Shown here in pieces: positions 53,438 to 60,582 of a stretch of DNA of 64,000 nucleotides (position 1 is the first letter of the stretch; the number at the start of each line of letters is the position of its first letter). The stretch comes from Myxococcales bacterium (GTDB lineage: Bacteria; Myxococcota_A; Polyangia; Polyangiales; Polyangiaceae). Where the stretch lies: contig JADJKB010000005.1 of the NCBI GenBank assembly GCA_016706225.1, positions 868,001 through 932,000 of the forward strand, given 5' to 3'. A model generated the notes under the pieces. That model was not told the origin of the DNA, did no database searches, and was given only the letters and a program-made list of their open reading frames with translations. A program made the position numbers and the translations under genes.

Positions 53438-54646
53438 GTGATCCGTGCCGAGCCCCGCCGCTTGCAGGTCGTGAGCGACATTCGCCCGCTGCTCGTGGTC
53501 TGGGAGACGACGCTGCGCTGCGATCAGCACTGCCGATTCTGCGGCACGCGCGCTGGCAAGAGTCACCCGAACGAGCTCTCGACGGCGGAGATGCTCGACG
53601 TCGTTGCGCAGCTCCGCGACGCAGGCACGGCGGAGATCGCCGTTCACGGCGGAGAGGCTTACCTGCGCAAGGACTTCCTCGAGCTGGTGCGGGCTATCCG
53701 CTCGCGCGGCATCGAATGCACCATGGTCACCGGCGGCCGGGGCATTACACCCGAGCTCGCCGACGGCCTACGAGACGCTGACATCACCGCGGTGAGCGTC
53801 TCGGTGGACGGACTGGAAGCGACCCACGACCACCTGCGTGGGCTCGCGGGCAGTCACCGTGGGGCGCTCCGCGCGCTCGAGCTGCTGCATGAGCGCGGCG
53901 TCGCGGTCGGCTGTAACACCCAGGTGAATCGACGGAACTTCCGCGAGCTGGAGAGCATCGTGGAGCTTGCGGCGGCCCGTGGCGTGTACGGCTGGCAAGT
54001 GCAGCTGATGGTGCCGATGGGGCGCGCGGCGGAGGCCGAGGATCTGTGGCTCGAACCCCACGACATCCTCGAGGTGATGCCGCGCATCGCCCTGGCGCGA
54101 CGCCGTGCCGACGAGCTGGGGGTGAAGCTCTGGCCCGGGAACAACGTGGGGTACTTCGGGCCGTACGAGCACTTGCTGCGAGCTGATCGCACGCGCCAGG
54201 GATTCTCCAGCGGTTGTGGCGGCGGCATTCGCACCATGGGCATCGAGGCCAATGGCGACGTGAAGGGCTGCTCCGCCATGGCCTCGAAGGGATTCGTCGG
54301 CGGCAACGTGCGAGAGCAGCCCATCCGCGAGATCTGGGACCACGCACCCGAGCTGCAATTCACCCGCGGCTTCGTGCTCGACGATCTCTGGGGCTTCTGC
54401 CGCTCGTGTTACTACGCCGAGACCTGCAAGGGCGGTTGTATCTGGACCAGCTCCACACTTCTCGGAAGGGTCGGCAACAACCCGTACTGCCATCACCGCG
54501 CGCTGGAGCTGCTGGCTGCCGGCAAGCGCGAGCGCCTGTGCCGGGTCGGTGAAGCGCCCGGTGAAAATCGGGACACGGCGAGCTTCGAGCTCGTGCTCGA
54601 AAGCGCCCCGGCCGATTGGGTCGCGAGCCTGCCTGCGCTCGTCTGA
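53438..54646 (+). CDS. Radical SAM/SPASM enzyme, candidate peptide modifier
   Basis: A 402-residue radical SAM protein with the CxxxCxxC cluster at Cys28, 32 and 35. The C-terminus carries a textbook SPASM domain: Cys260, a GX4C ending at Cys278, CX2CX5CX3C at 321, 324, 330 and 334, and a final Cys351, enough to bind auxiliary Fe-S clusters. SPASM enzymes typically modify peptides, forming thioethers or other crosslinks. The gene ends one base from the converging lipoprotein gene with two AYGPPP motifs, which is the natural candidate substrate. GTG 53438 lies 6 bases after a -10-like box. Not assigned to a named pathway. Confidence 0.9.
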   Translation: MIRAEPRRLQVVSDIRPLLVVWETTLRCDQHCRFCGTRAGKSHPNELSTAEMLDVVAQLRDAGTAEIAVHGGEAYLRKDFLELVRAIRSRGIECTMVTGGRGITPELADGLRDADITAVSVSVDGLEATHDHLRGLAGSHRGALRALELLHERGVAVGCNTQVNRRNFRELESIVELAAARGVYGWQVQLMVPMGRAAEAEDLWLEPHDILEVMPRIALARRRADELGVKLWPGNNVGYFGPYEHLLRADRTRQGFSSGCGGGIRTMGIEANGDVKGCSAMASKGFVGGNVREQPIREIWDHAPELQFTRGFVLDDLWGFCRSCYYAETCKGGCIWTSSTLLGRVGNNPYCHHRALELLAAGKRERLCRVGEAPGENRDTASFELVLESAPADWVASLPALV

Positions 54647-54647
54647 C

Positions 54648-55082
54648 TCAGCCTGCGTCCGACGGCGGGGGTCCGTAGGCGGGCATCGCGCCGCCGCCGC
54701 CCGTGGCACTGCCAGCCGTGCCGCCGCTGCCACCCGTGGCGCTGCCACCCGCGCCGGCCGTGCCGGCTGCGCCACCAAAGGGTGGGGGTCCGTATGCGGG
54801 GAGGATGCCGCCCTCGCCGCCGGAGCTCGTGCCAGCGGTGCCGCCGGTGGCAGAACCGCCCGTGCCTGCTGCGCCGCCGGTGGCAGAACCGCCGCTGCCC
54901 GAAGCTCCGCCGCTGCCATTGCCGTCGGAGTCGCCGCCACATGCGGCGAGCGACAGGCCCACTCCAACCACCAGCGCCGCGGTCATTCCCACGCGACTGC
55001 GTGCGGAACGACAGAATGGACACGCAGTCTCGGTTGCCTTGACGTGCCGCTGGCACGACTCGCACACGACGAATGAATCCAT
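54648..55082 (-). CDS. Zinc-ribbon lipoprotein with two AYGPPP motifs, candidate substrate of the radical SAM enzyme
   Basis: A 144-residue protein with an unusual order. The N-terminus has a four-Cys zinc ribbon (Cys7, 10, 21 and 24), then a hydrophobic segment with lipobox SLAAC (44-48), then a Gly/Ala/Ser/Thr-rich linker. AYGPPP occurs at 96-101 and again at 135-140 near the C-terminus, which ends in SDAG. The linker contains an 11-residue near-repeat (GGSATGGAAGT / GGSATGGTAGT) that gives a 33-base DNA period. The ribbon before the signal makes processing unusual: it may stay as a membrane anchor with the ribbon in the cytoplasm. ATG 55082 has GAGGG. Convergent with and one base from the radical SAM gene. 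Confidence 0.7.
   Translation of the reverse strand: MDSFVVCESCQRHVKATETACPFCRSARSRVGMTAALVVGVGLSLAACGGDSDGNGSGGASGSGGSATGGAAGTGGSATGGTAGTSSGGEGGILPAYGPPPFGGAAGTAGAGGSATGGSGGTAGSATGGGGAMPAYGPPPSDAG
54841..54893. repeat. 33-base direct repeat in the AYGPPP lipoprotein linker
   Basis: A 20-base unit at 54841-54860 recurs exactly at 54874-54893, a period of 33 bases (11 codons). It encodes the GGSATGG repeats of the linker and would make the length of this linker variable between strains. Confidence 0.8.
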
Positions 55083-55255
55083 GAGGCCCTCGCTGCGGAA
55101 TGCTCCCACGCGGCCGCGAGCCTCATGTTGACGCCCGTCAAGTCAGCGTGGCTCGGATGGCGTCCCGGGCAAGGGATTCTGACCCGGGCTTCCCGCGCAG
55201 CTCGACCTCGCGGGCGATGACGCCGGCGTGAGCGGCTGATTCGTCACCGGTAGTC

Positions 55256-56017
55256 CTACTTCCGCCGACGGCCGACACGCGCGCGCTCCTTGGCGAGTTC
55301 TACGACCATCTGCGGATAACGTCGCTTGCGAAAGTTCTCGGGCATCGCGCGGTGTGACTGGACAGCCCGAAAGACATCGATGTTCTTGTCCATGGCCAGC
55401 CTGACGGCGGTGTTCTTCAGCGAGAACTTGAAGATCCGCTCCGACATTTTCAGCGCTTGACGCACTTCGCCCGCGGCCAACGCTTCCGCGATGAACTCCC
55501 GGGCGCAGTAGATCGCGGCCCGCAGTTGCTTCCGTGCCGCGGGGGTGTCGTAGCCCGGCAGGCGCGCCACGTTGTGCGCCCGGCTTTCGAGGCAGAGCGA
55601 CGGGTGCATAACGAGCACTTCGCCGCCGCTCCTCGGCAAGGGAACGGGAACAGCTGTAGCCAAGAGCTGCTTCTCGTTCACGCCGGCGACGTTCGCCAGG
55701 AAATCGATCGTTCGCTCGTGCCCGTGCCTGTCCTTGAAGTGCACGACGCCGGAATTGGGCGTGTTGTCATCGAAGCTCGCCAAAAGCGCTTTCCCACCCA
55801 AGCGCCGAGCGCATTCCTCGACGTCAGGGCGCAGCCCTTGGAAGTCAATGTCCTTGCTGGTGAAGGGCATCGCTGCCCGCAGGGCCTTCACGTTGTGCGC
55901 GTAGCGCTCGGCCCAGTAGTTGACGGCCTGCCCGCCGACGAGAACGATCTTCTGTCCGCCGATGCGTCGGAGGATGTCGAGCGCGTCGCTGAAGGACAGC
56001 GGCGGCGGGCCGCTCAT
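55256..56017 (-). CDS. Nucleotidyltransferase-type protein (accessory-looking)
   Basis: A 253-residue protein starting at ATG 56017, with a probable nucleotidyltransferase fold: IVLVGGQAVNYW (GG at 28-29), then SKDIDF with the paired Asp56 and Asp58. It resembles AbiEii/DUF6036-like nucleotidyltransferases, many of which are the toxic half of toxin-antitoxin or abortive infection systems. A matching antitoxin is not recognised next to it. It lies 146 codons-free bases after the AYGPPP lipoprotein gene, at the start of a stretch of unrelated small genes. Confidence 0.75.
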   Translation of the reverse strand: MSGPPPLSFSDALDILRRIGGQKIVLVGGQAVNYWAERYAHNVKALRAAMPFTSKDIDFQGLRPDVEECARRLGGKALLASFDDNTPNSGVVHFKDRHGHERTIDFLANVAGVNEKQLLATAVPVPLPRSGGEVLVMHPSLCLESRAHNVARLPGYDTPAARKQLRAAIYCAREFIAEALAAGEVRQALKMSERIFKFSLKNTAVRLAMDKNIDVFRAVQSHRAMPENFRKRRYPQMVVELAKERARVGRRRK

Positions 56018-56292
56018 CGCGGCGAGCGAATTCGCCGGAAGTCGAGCGGAGCCCGAGACATAGTCGCGGGAAGGAAGGCGTTGTCGCGTGCGAGCTGGAC
56101 TCGGGTTACGGTGCCCACGGCGAGAGCACGTGCGTCTGCGCGGCGGGATTGTGCTTTCTCCCGCGCACGGTCTGGAAAGCGGGGTCCTCGGTTGTCCACG
56201 GCGTCCTGTCCTGTGAAAACTGTACGGTCTGCCTCGGGAAATCGCAACGAACCCGCCGGGGCGCCCCGTCAAACCCCTGGAATCCCGGAGGA

Positions 56293-56586
56293 TCACGTTG
56301 CCGCCTCGAAGCGCGCACTCTCGATCACCTCCACCTCGCCGCGCACCGGCTCGCCATCTGGCCCACGGACTTCACGCACCCGACCGCCCACGAAAGCCTC
56401 GCGCGCCATCCCGCACGCGGCGTGCTGCTCGGACACGAGCTCGGCGCGGAGCTGGGCCTCGTTCGTCCGCGCCCACTGCTCCGCTTTCGCAGCGTCAGCA
56501 CCGGGCGCGAGCAAGAGCACGACGCGCAGCCCGTCGAGGCGCACGACGTGCCCGCGGGCGCGAAGCGAGGCGATCAACGGTGCCAC
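56293..56586 (-). CDS. Small protein resembling TubC N-terminal/docking-type domain
   Basis: A 97-residue protein from GTG 56586, preceded by GGAG. The start MAPLIASLRARGHVVRLDGLRVVLLLAPG looks like the helix-strand hairpin of TubC_N-type docking domains that are common near primases in mobile elements. The rest is acidic and beta-like. Last gene of a four-gene minus-strand set of small proteins. No promoter is evident and the following 56018-56292 (275 bases) holds no gene. The domain assignment is an impression. Confidence 0.55.
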   Translation of the reverse strand: MAPLIASLRARGHVVRLDGLRVVLLLAPGADAAKAEQWARTNEAQLRAELVSEQHAACGMAREAFVGGRVREVRGPDGEPVRGEVEVIESARFEAAT

Positions 56587-56587
56587 G

Positions 56588-56779
56588 TCACCCCGCTCCC
56601 GCGTCGACCGCGCTGGGCGCCTGGGGGAATCCCACGCCGACCCCGATCCCGATCTGCATGGCCCACGTCATGGTCGCAAAAGCGACCAGGGCGCAGACGG
56701 TCAAGCGCACGAGCGCAGCCGATGGGGGGAGCGATGCTCGACCGGCGTCGTCCAGTTGCAGGACGCCAACTCGGATCAC
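56588..56779 (-). CDS. Small single-pass membrane protein (63 residues)
   Basis: Starts with GTG 56779, preceded by GGAGGG and overlapping the upstream stop as GTGA. It has one strong hydrophobic helix at about 25-45 (LVRLTVCALVAFATMTWAMQ). Downstream is the TubC-like protein after a 1-base gap. Function unknown; likely from a mobile element. Confidence 0.5.
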   Translation of the reverse strand: MIRVGVLQLDDAGRASLPPSAALVRLTVCALVAFATMTWAMQIGIGVGVGFPQAPSAVDAGAG

Positions 56780-57060
56780 GCTGCCCTCCAATCTACGAGC
56801 ACGCGCCAGTCCGGCCCGCGCTCGATGTGCCTCGCAGCAGCGGCGCGGCCGCGAGCGTCGAGCCGCAACACCGGCGTTTCGATCGGGCGCCGCAGTTGCG
56901 TCAACGTGCAAGTGCCCGGCTCGCGCGGTGTCGTGGGACGCAGCGCGCCCGACCGGATCAATGCGGCGCGAAACTGCCCGCCGTCGAAGGGGCGCTCGGC
57001 GTGCGGGTGGCGCTCGAACTCGCAGCGACCTTCACCGCGATCTAGAACTGGAAATGTCAT
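56776..57060 (-). CDS. Small hypothetical protein, accessory operon
   Basis: A 94-residue protein with a clear AGGAG Shine-Dalgarno before ATG 57060, which itself lies within the end of the preceding gene. It is rich in Arg, Pro and charged residues with no recognised domain (LRRPIETPVLRLDARG may be a short folded core). The next gene starts on its stop codon (GTGA). Confidence 0.5.
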   Translation of the reverse strand: MTFPVLDRGEGRCEFERHPHAERPFDGGQFRAALIRSGALRPTTPREPGTCTLTQLRRPIETPVLRLDARGRAAAARHIERGPDWRVLVDWRAA

Positions 57061-57427
57061 CTGTCACTCCTGAAACGGGTGGGGACAAGGGTGCAGCGCG
57101 CGCGCTCGACACCGGGGGAAGTTGCTCCGGTGAAACGCGCCGCCGCTTGGAGCATCTGGAAACCGCGAGTCGAACGCAAAGGACACTCGCGGTTGGCGCC
57201 GCCACGATGGCGCCACGGGAGGGAAGGCCCGAACCCCAAAGATGCGCTCTCGGAGCCGACGCTGGGCGGATACCGTGGCGAGCCATCGAGGCGCGCACTC
57301 GTTCGCCGGCCCGTCCTCGCACCGGCGGGAGATCTTCTCCCTGCGCGCGGCGGATCTCTTTTTCGGCCGAGCGCGCGTCAACGTCGGCGTCTACTGCGAC
57401 ACGGCGGATAGTGAGTCGATCGAACAT
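57032..57427 (-). CDS. Small hypothetical protein, first gene of accessory operon
   Basis: A 131-residue frame from ATG 57427, preceded by AGAGG. The first part (MFDRLTIRRVAVDADVDA) has ordinary composition, while the rest is Arg/Ala/Pro-rich with no recognised domain, so its 3' half is less certain. It overlaps the next ATG by 29 bases. An alternative frame at 57064-57381 is less likely because it has no Shine-Dalgarno. Confidence 0.4.
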   Translation of the reverse strand: MFDRLTIRRVAVDADVDARSAEKEIRRAQGEDLPPVRGRAGERVRASMARHGIRPASAPRAHLWGSGLPSRGAIVAAPTASVLCVRLAVSRCSKRRRVSPEQLPPVSSARAAPLSPPVSGVTDDISSSRSR

Positions 57428-57502
57428 GGTGACCTCTGTGGTTCACCATGTCCCATGGCGCGCACGACTCCGCACACGATGTCGCCGCTTCGCAGAACGG
57501 GG

Positions 57503-58117
57503 TCAGTCCCGCATGTCGGCGCGACGTTCGCGCTTGCTACGGGCCTTCTTGAGCTGCCGGATCTCGGCGCTGCTCATCCCACCGGCGACAAGCAGTTCAC
57601 GAACGACGGCGGCGCGATCAAGTAGTTCTTTCTGGCCGCACCGCTTCGCGCTTCGCATCATCTTCTCGAGCTTCTGCGCAAGCCGCTCTCGGTCGAAGTT
57701 CTCTGAGCTCGCGCGCGGCTTCGTCACGCCTTGGGCGGAGAGGGCTTCAAGTGCGGCCCCGGCCACGATCTCCAGCGCCAACAGCGTGCAGCGCTTCGCC
57801 AGCATGTGGTCCAATTCCTCCAGGAGAAGGTCGTACGTTTCTGCTGGCGTCAGGCATCGACTCGGGCCGATGTGAGCCTTCAAAAACGCCATGGCCTCGC
57901 TCCGCATGCGCGCGAGCGCCTGCGTGGCACGCCGCGACAGCGCTTCGCGGTCTTCCTCTGGTTCAATCGCATGGGCGACCGCTTCTAGGATGGGGGCCAG
58001 GCTGCTGATCGCGTGCTCACCGGACGATTCGGCCTCACGGCCCAGCACCCAGACCGCCGTTGACAGCTGGTCGCGCGAATTCGCTGCGCGCTTCGTGATC
58101 CGCTTGGCCACACTCAT
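57503..58117 (-). CDS. Helical protein of unknown function next to tRNA-Leu
   Basis: A 204-residue protein from ATG 58117 with GGGGG upstream. It is nearly all helical (ILEAVAHAIEPEEDREALSRRATQALARMRSEAM) with a basic C-terminus (KKARSKRERRADMRD). No domain is recognised. It lies next to a tRNA-Leu gene and begins the set of small accessory genes, so a mobile origin is plausible. Confidence 0.6.
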   Translation of the reverse strand: MSVAKRITKRAANSRDQLSTAVWVLGREAESSGEHAISSLAPILEAVAHAIEPEEDREALSRRATQALARMRSEAMAFLKAHIGPSRCLTPAETYDLLLEELDHMLAKRCTLLALEIVAGAALEALSAQGVTKPRASSENFDRERLAQKLEKMMRSAKRCGQKELLDRAAVVRELLVAGGMSSAEIRQLKKARSKRERRADMRD

Positions 58118-58230
58118 GTCTACACCGCCCCCAAACGCGAAGCACTGAACGCGCAACTGTGTCGCCAACTGTCTCGTGGCGCTTTTGGGCGAAAACTTCG
58201 AGTGACGAAAAGCTGAGCGATCTTCGTGAG

Positions 58231-58313
58231 TGGCCCCTCCGAGACTCGAACTCGGATGTCCTTACGGACTGAGGATTTTAAATCCCCTGCGTCTGCCATT
58301 CCGCCAAGGGGCC
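58231..58313 (-). tRNA. tRNA-Leu (TAA)
   Basis: An 83-base tRNA. The 5' GGCCCCT pairs with the 3' AGGGGCC over seven bases, followed by discriminator A; CCA is not encoded. The anticodon loop is TTTAAAA with anticodon TAA between five-base stems, the D-arm contains TGGCGGAATGGCAGAC, the T-arm GTTCGAGTC, and there is a long variable arm as expected of Leu. UUA is rare in such GC-rich genomes, so this tRNA serves few codons. The long class II form is clear by eye. Confidence 0.93.
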
Positions 58314-58360
58314 GCGCCACTGATACGCGCTGATTTAGCACAAGCGCCGACCCGAGCGCC

Positions 58361-59032
58361 TCACTCGTACGACAGCTTCGGGTGGAACCTCGCGCCTCGA
58401 CCCTCGGGCGTGAGATCGAGCACGTTCCAGAGCGGCCACAGCAGATCGACGTGGCGGCTCCCCTGTCCCGTCACGCTCTTTTCGTAGAGCAGCTCGGAGC
58501 CCCAGAAGTGGTGCACCCCGTCCGGCTGTTTCACGAACACGTTGGCCATTGGCCACTGGTTGCCCTGCGCGTCTTCGCCGAAGTAGTCGCGGTTGTAGCT
58601 GTTGTTCGCCGACGACAGCAGGCCGAGTCGGGTCCATGCGCGCGTCTCGGCAAAATCCATGATGCGGTTGATGGGGGAACGTGCCACGACCGCCAAGCTC
58701 GTGCGCTGCCTGATGTGGTCGGCTTGACCGTTCAAGCCGTCGAGCATCGATGTGCACAACGGACACGGCCGCTCGGCGTTGGGCCCGTACATGAAGCTGT
58801 ACAGGAACAGGGTGCTCTGACCATCGGCGAACAGCTCGCTCAGTCGCAGCGTTGTTGCTGCACCCTCCACCAGGGTCTCGAAGAGGTAATCCTCCGTCAC
58901 CCGTCCGCCCATCGGCAGCGCGCGCCGGAGCGCAGCAACGCGCTCGAGCTCGTCCCGCAGGTTGGCCTCGGCAGCAAGGAGCTCCTGGCGCGCGGCGCGG
59001 TATTCGGCAGGTTCGTTCGGAAACTTCGGCAT
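58361..59032 (-). CDS. DUF899 (thioredoxin-like) family protein
   Basis: A 223-residue DUF899 protein. It carries the family features PMGGRVTEDYLFE, LFLYSFMYGP, CPLCTSMLDGLNG (the Cys-x-x-Cys of a thioredoxin-like fold) and the YNRDYF and HFWGSELLYE segments near the C-terminus. The family's biochemical role is not well known. ATG 59032 has GGAGG just upstream, and an upstream extension to 59059 is therefore not used. Confidence 0.85.
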   Translation of the reverse strand: MPKFPNEPAEYRAARQELLAAEANLRDELERVAALRRALPMGGRVTEDYLFETLVEGAATTLRLSELFADGQSTLFLYSFMYGPNAERPCPLCTSMLDGLNGQADHIRQRTSLAVVARSPINRIMDFAETRAWTRLGLLSSANNSYNRDYFGEDAQGNQWPMANVFVKQPDGVHHFWGSELLYEKSVTGQGSRHVDLLWPLWNVLDLTPEGRGARFHPKLSYE

Positions 59033-59080
59033 CGTCCCTCCGACCGCCGAAGTTATCACGCGCCTGTCGCCCGCGGTGGC

Positions 59081-59704
59081 TCAGAAGCTGGTGCCGCGCC
59101 GCGCCCGAAACATGTTCCAGAACAACCACGCGCCGAGCGCCATCGACAACACCCAAGCGCCGGTCGACAAGAACCGCAAGACGGTCGCGAACGTGCCGCA
59201 GTAGTTCAGCAGGTGCCACTGGGTGAGCAGGGTGTCCCAGTCGTGCAGGACCTTGTCCCCAAAGCCGACCAGCGCGAGTTGTCCCTTGTTGGCGTCGTCC
59301 ACGTAGGTCGCGAGCTCCCAGGTGCTGAACGCCAGCCACGAGCCTCCGACGATCAGGCCGAACCAGTCGCGCTGAAAGAACAACAGGTAGACCGCGGCAA
59401 ACGCCGGGCAGGCGAGCTGCGTGAGACTGCCGCCGAGCAACATCAGCGTTTGGCCGAACATGCTGAAGAGCAGGTGCCCGAGCTCGTGCAGCACCAGCGT
59501 CAGGCCGGCGAACCACGAGCGGTACATCGGGTCGAACAGGTGTCGGATGCCCGCGTACACCAGGTACAGATAGAGGGGCAGCCGGCCCCACGGAGAGCGG
59601 GTCTCGCACCAGTCGCCGGCGTCGTCGCGCAGCGCCTCGAGGTAATCCCGGACCGCGCTCAAGACCGCTGCCCCCGCCGGGTATCGGCCGCGCTGAGCCC
59701 ACAC
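59081..59704 (-). CDS. Integral membrane zinc protease (M50-like)
   Basis: About 207 residues with several hydrophobic helices and the motif VLHELGHLLF (HExxH) embedded in a membrane helix, as in M50/site-2-type or related intramembrane metalloproteases. A later FGDKVLHDWD may supply the third ligand Asp or His. The start GTG 59704 is uncertain. It lies next to a DUF899 gene with no clear functional link. Substrate unknown. Confidence 0.72.
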   Translation of the reverse strand: MWAQRGRYPAGAAVLSAVRDYLEALRDDAGDWCETRSPWGRLPLYLYLVYAGIRHLFDPMYRSWFAGLTLVLHELGHLLFSMFGQTLMLLGGSLTQLACPAFAAVYLLFFQRDWFGLIVGGSWLAFSTWELATYVDDANKGQLALVGFGDKVLHDWDTLLTQWHLLNYCGTFATVLRFLSTGAWVLSMALGAWLFWNMFRARRGTSF

Positions 59705-59792
59705 ATCCCGTCATGGGGACGCGGCCCCGAGCGCCGGAAGGGGTCTCTCATGCGCCCAGCATAACCCGCCGACCCACGCGGGAAGCTAGCTG

Positions 59793-60458
59793 GTGTTACA
59801 CTCGTACCAGATCCGAGGAGAGTCGAAGCTGTCGCGCTGGGACCAACTTTTTTCGCGCATGCAACAGATCGAGGCCGAGCGCCTCGAAGCCGAGCGGCGT
59901 CGACGCGAGGCCGAGCGGGCGGTGCGTGATCGCGAGGCCTGGGCCAAAGCGGCGCTCGATGCGCTGTGGGTCGAGGTCCACGCGCAGGTCGAGGCCCGCG
60001 CCGCCGAGTTCACCCGCGCCACGGGCAGCAAGATCGAGATCGTGCGCCACGCCCGGGCCGACGACGGGCCGGGCAATCTGGGCGCACTGCGCATCCTCGA
60101 GCTGCGCGTCGGCTTGGCGGTGGTCTACCTGTACACCCACCACGAGCCGGGCTCTGCCGTGCACGTGCACGTCGCGCAGTGGCCCGCGGCATCGGGCTCG
60201 GGGCGCCGACACCACCGGATGATCAGCTTGCCGGTCTGCACGCTGGAGCGCACGGGCGAAGACGGCTGGGTGCTCGAGCGGGTTTCGGCGCGCAGCACGC
60301 CGCGCTCGTTGACCCCCGAAGACCTCGTCTATCGTGCGTTCGAGCTCCTGGTCTGTGGTTTCGAACGTCCCGAGTCGAACCAGCCGAAAGCCGCCGCGCC
60401 CGCGGGCGCGCATGCCCCGGTCACCACCAAGACCGTGCGCCAATTTCCCTCGGACTGA
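59793..60458 (+). CDS. Protein with coiled-coil N-terminus, unknown function
   Basis: Up to 221 residues. The first ~55 residues are a charged helix (QQIEAERLEAERRRREAERAVRD) suggesting a coiled coil, followed by a beta-rich domain of about 110 residues (IEIVRHARADDG, RVGLAVVYLYTHHEPG, HVHVAQWP). No domain is recognised. The frame opens with GTG 59793, but a GAGGAG Shine-Dalgarno lies 8 bases before a CTG at 59829, which may be the real, rare start codon; another option is ATG 59859. Confidence 0.65.
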   Translation: MLHSYQIRGESKLSRWDQLFSRMQQIEAERLEAERRRREAERAVRDREAWAKAALDALWVEVHAQVEARAAEFTRATGSKIEIVRHARADDGPGNLGALRILELRVGLAVVYLYTHHEPGSAVHVHVAQWPAASGSGRRHHRMISLPVCTLERTGEDGWVLERVSARSTPRSLTPEDLVYRAFELLVCGFERPESNQPKAAAPAGAHAPVTTKTVRQFPSD

Positions 60459-60552
60459 GCCCGCTCCCCGCCGGTGTGGGCAGGTGTCGGATTCATTTTC
60501 CGGTGCGCGCTGGCGAAAACGCGCTCGAAACATCACCGAAACACACGCTTGT

Positions 60553-60573
60553 CAGGCTCCCGTGCGGAGCCTG
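60553..60573 (+). promoter_or_regulatory. Hairpin overlapping the amt Shine-Dalgarno
   Basis: CAGGCTCC and GGAGCCTG form a perfect 8-base stem with a 5-base loop. The GGAG of the right arm is the only Shine-Dalgarno-like sequence before the amt ATG at 60583, so the stem could hide it. Spacing of 13 bases to the ATG is longer than usual. Function as a translational switch is inference. Confidence 0.45.
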
Positions 60574-60582
60574 GAAACAAGC

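Noticed and set aside
54660..54960. CRISPR-like or phage repeat array
   Set aside because: The repeats are codon-phased (33-base period) and encode Gly-rich linkers, with no unique spacers.
55131..55260. Copy of the tRNA-Leu 3' end as an attachment site
   Set aside because: Only about eight bases (CTCGGATG) match, which is no better than chance in GC-rich DNA.
57064..57381. Alternative 105-codon frame in the accessory operon
   Set aside because: No Shine-Dalgarno, and the competing frame from 57427 has AGAGG; neither is strong beyond the N-terminal part.
58120..58341. Minus-strand frame over the tRNA
   Set aside because: It runs through the tRNA-Leu gene; its peptide is the usual translation artefact of a Leu tRNA.
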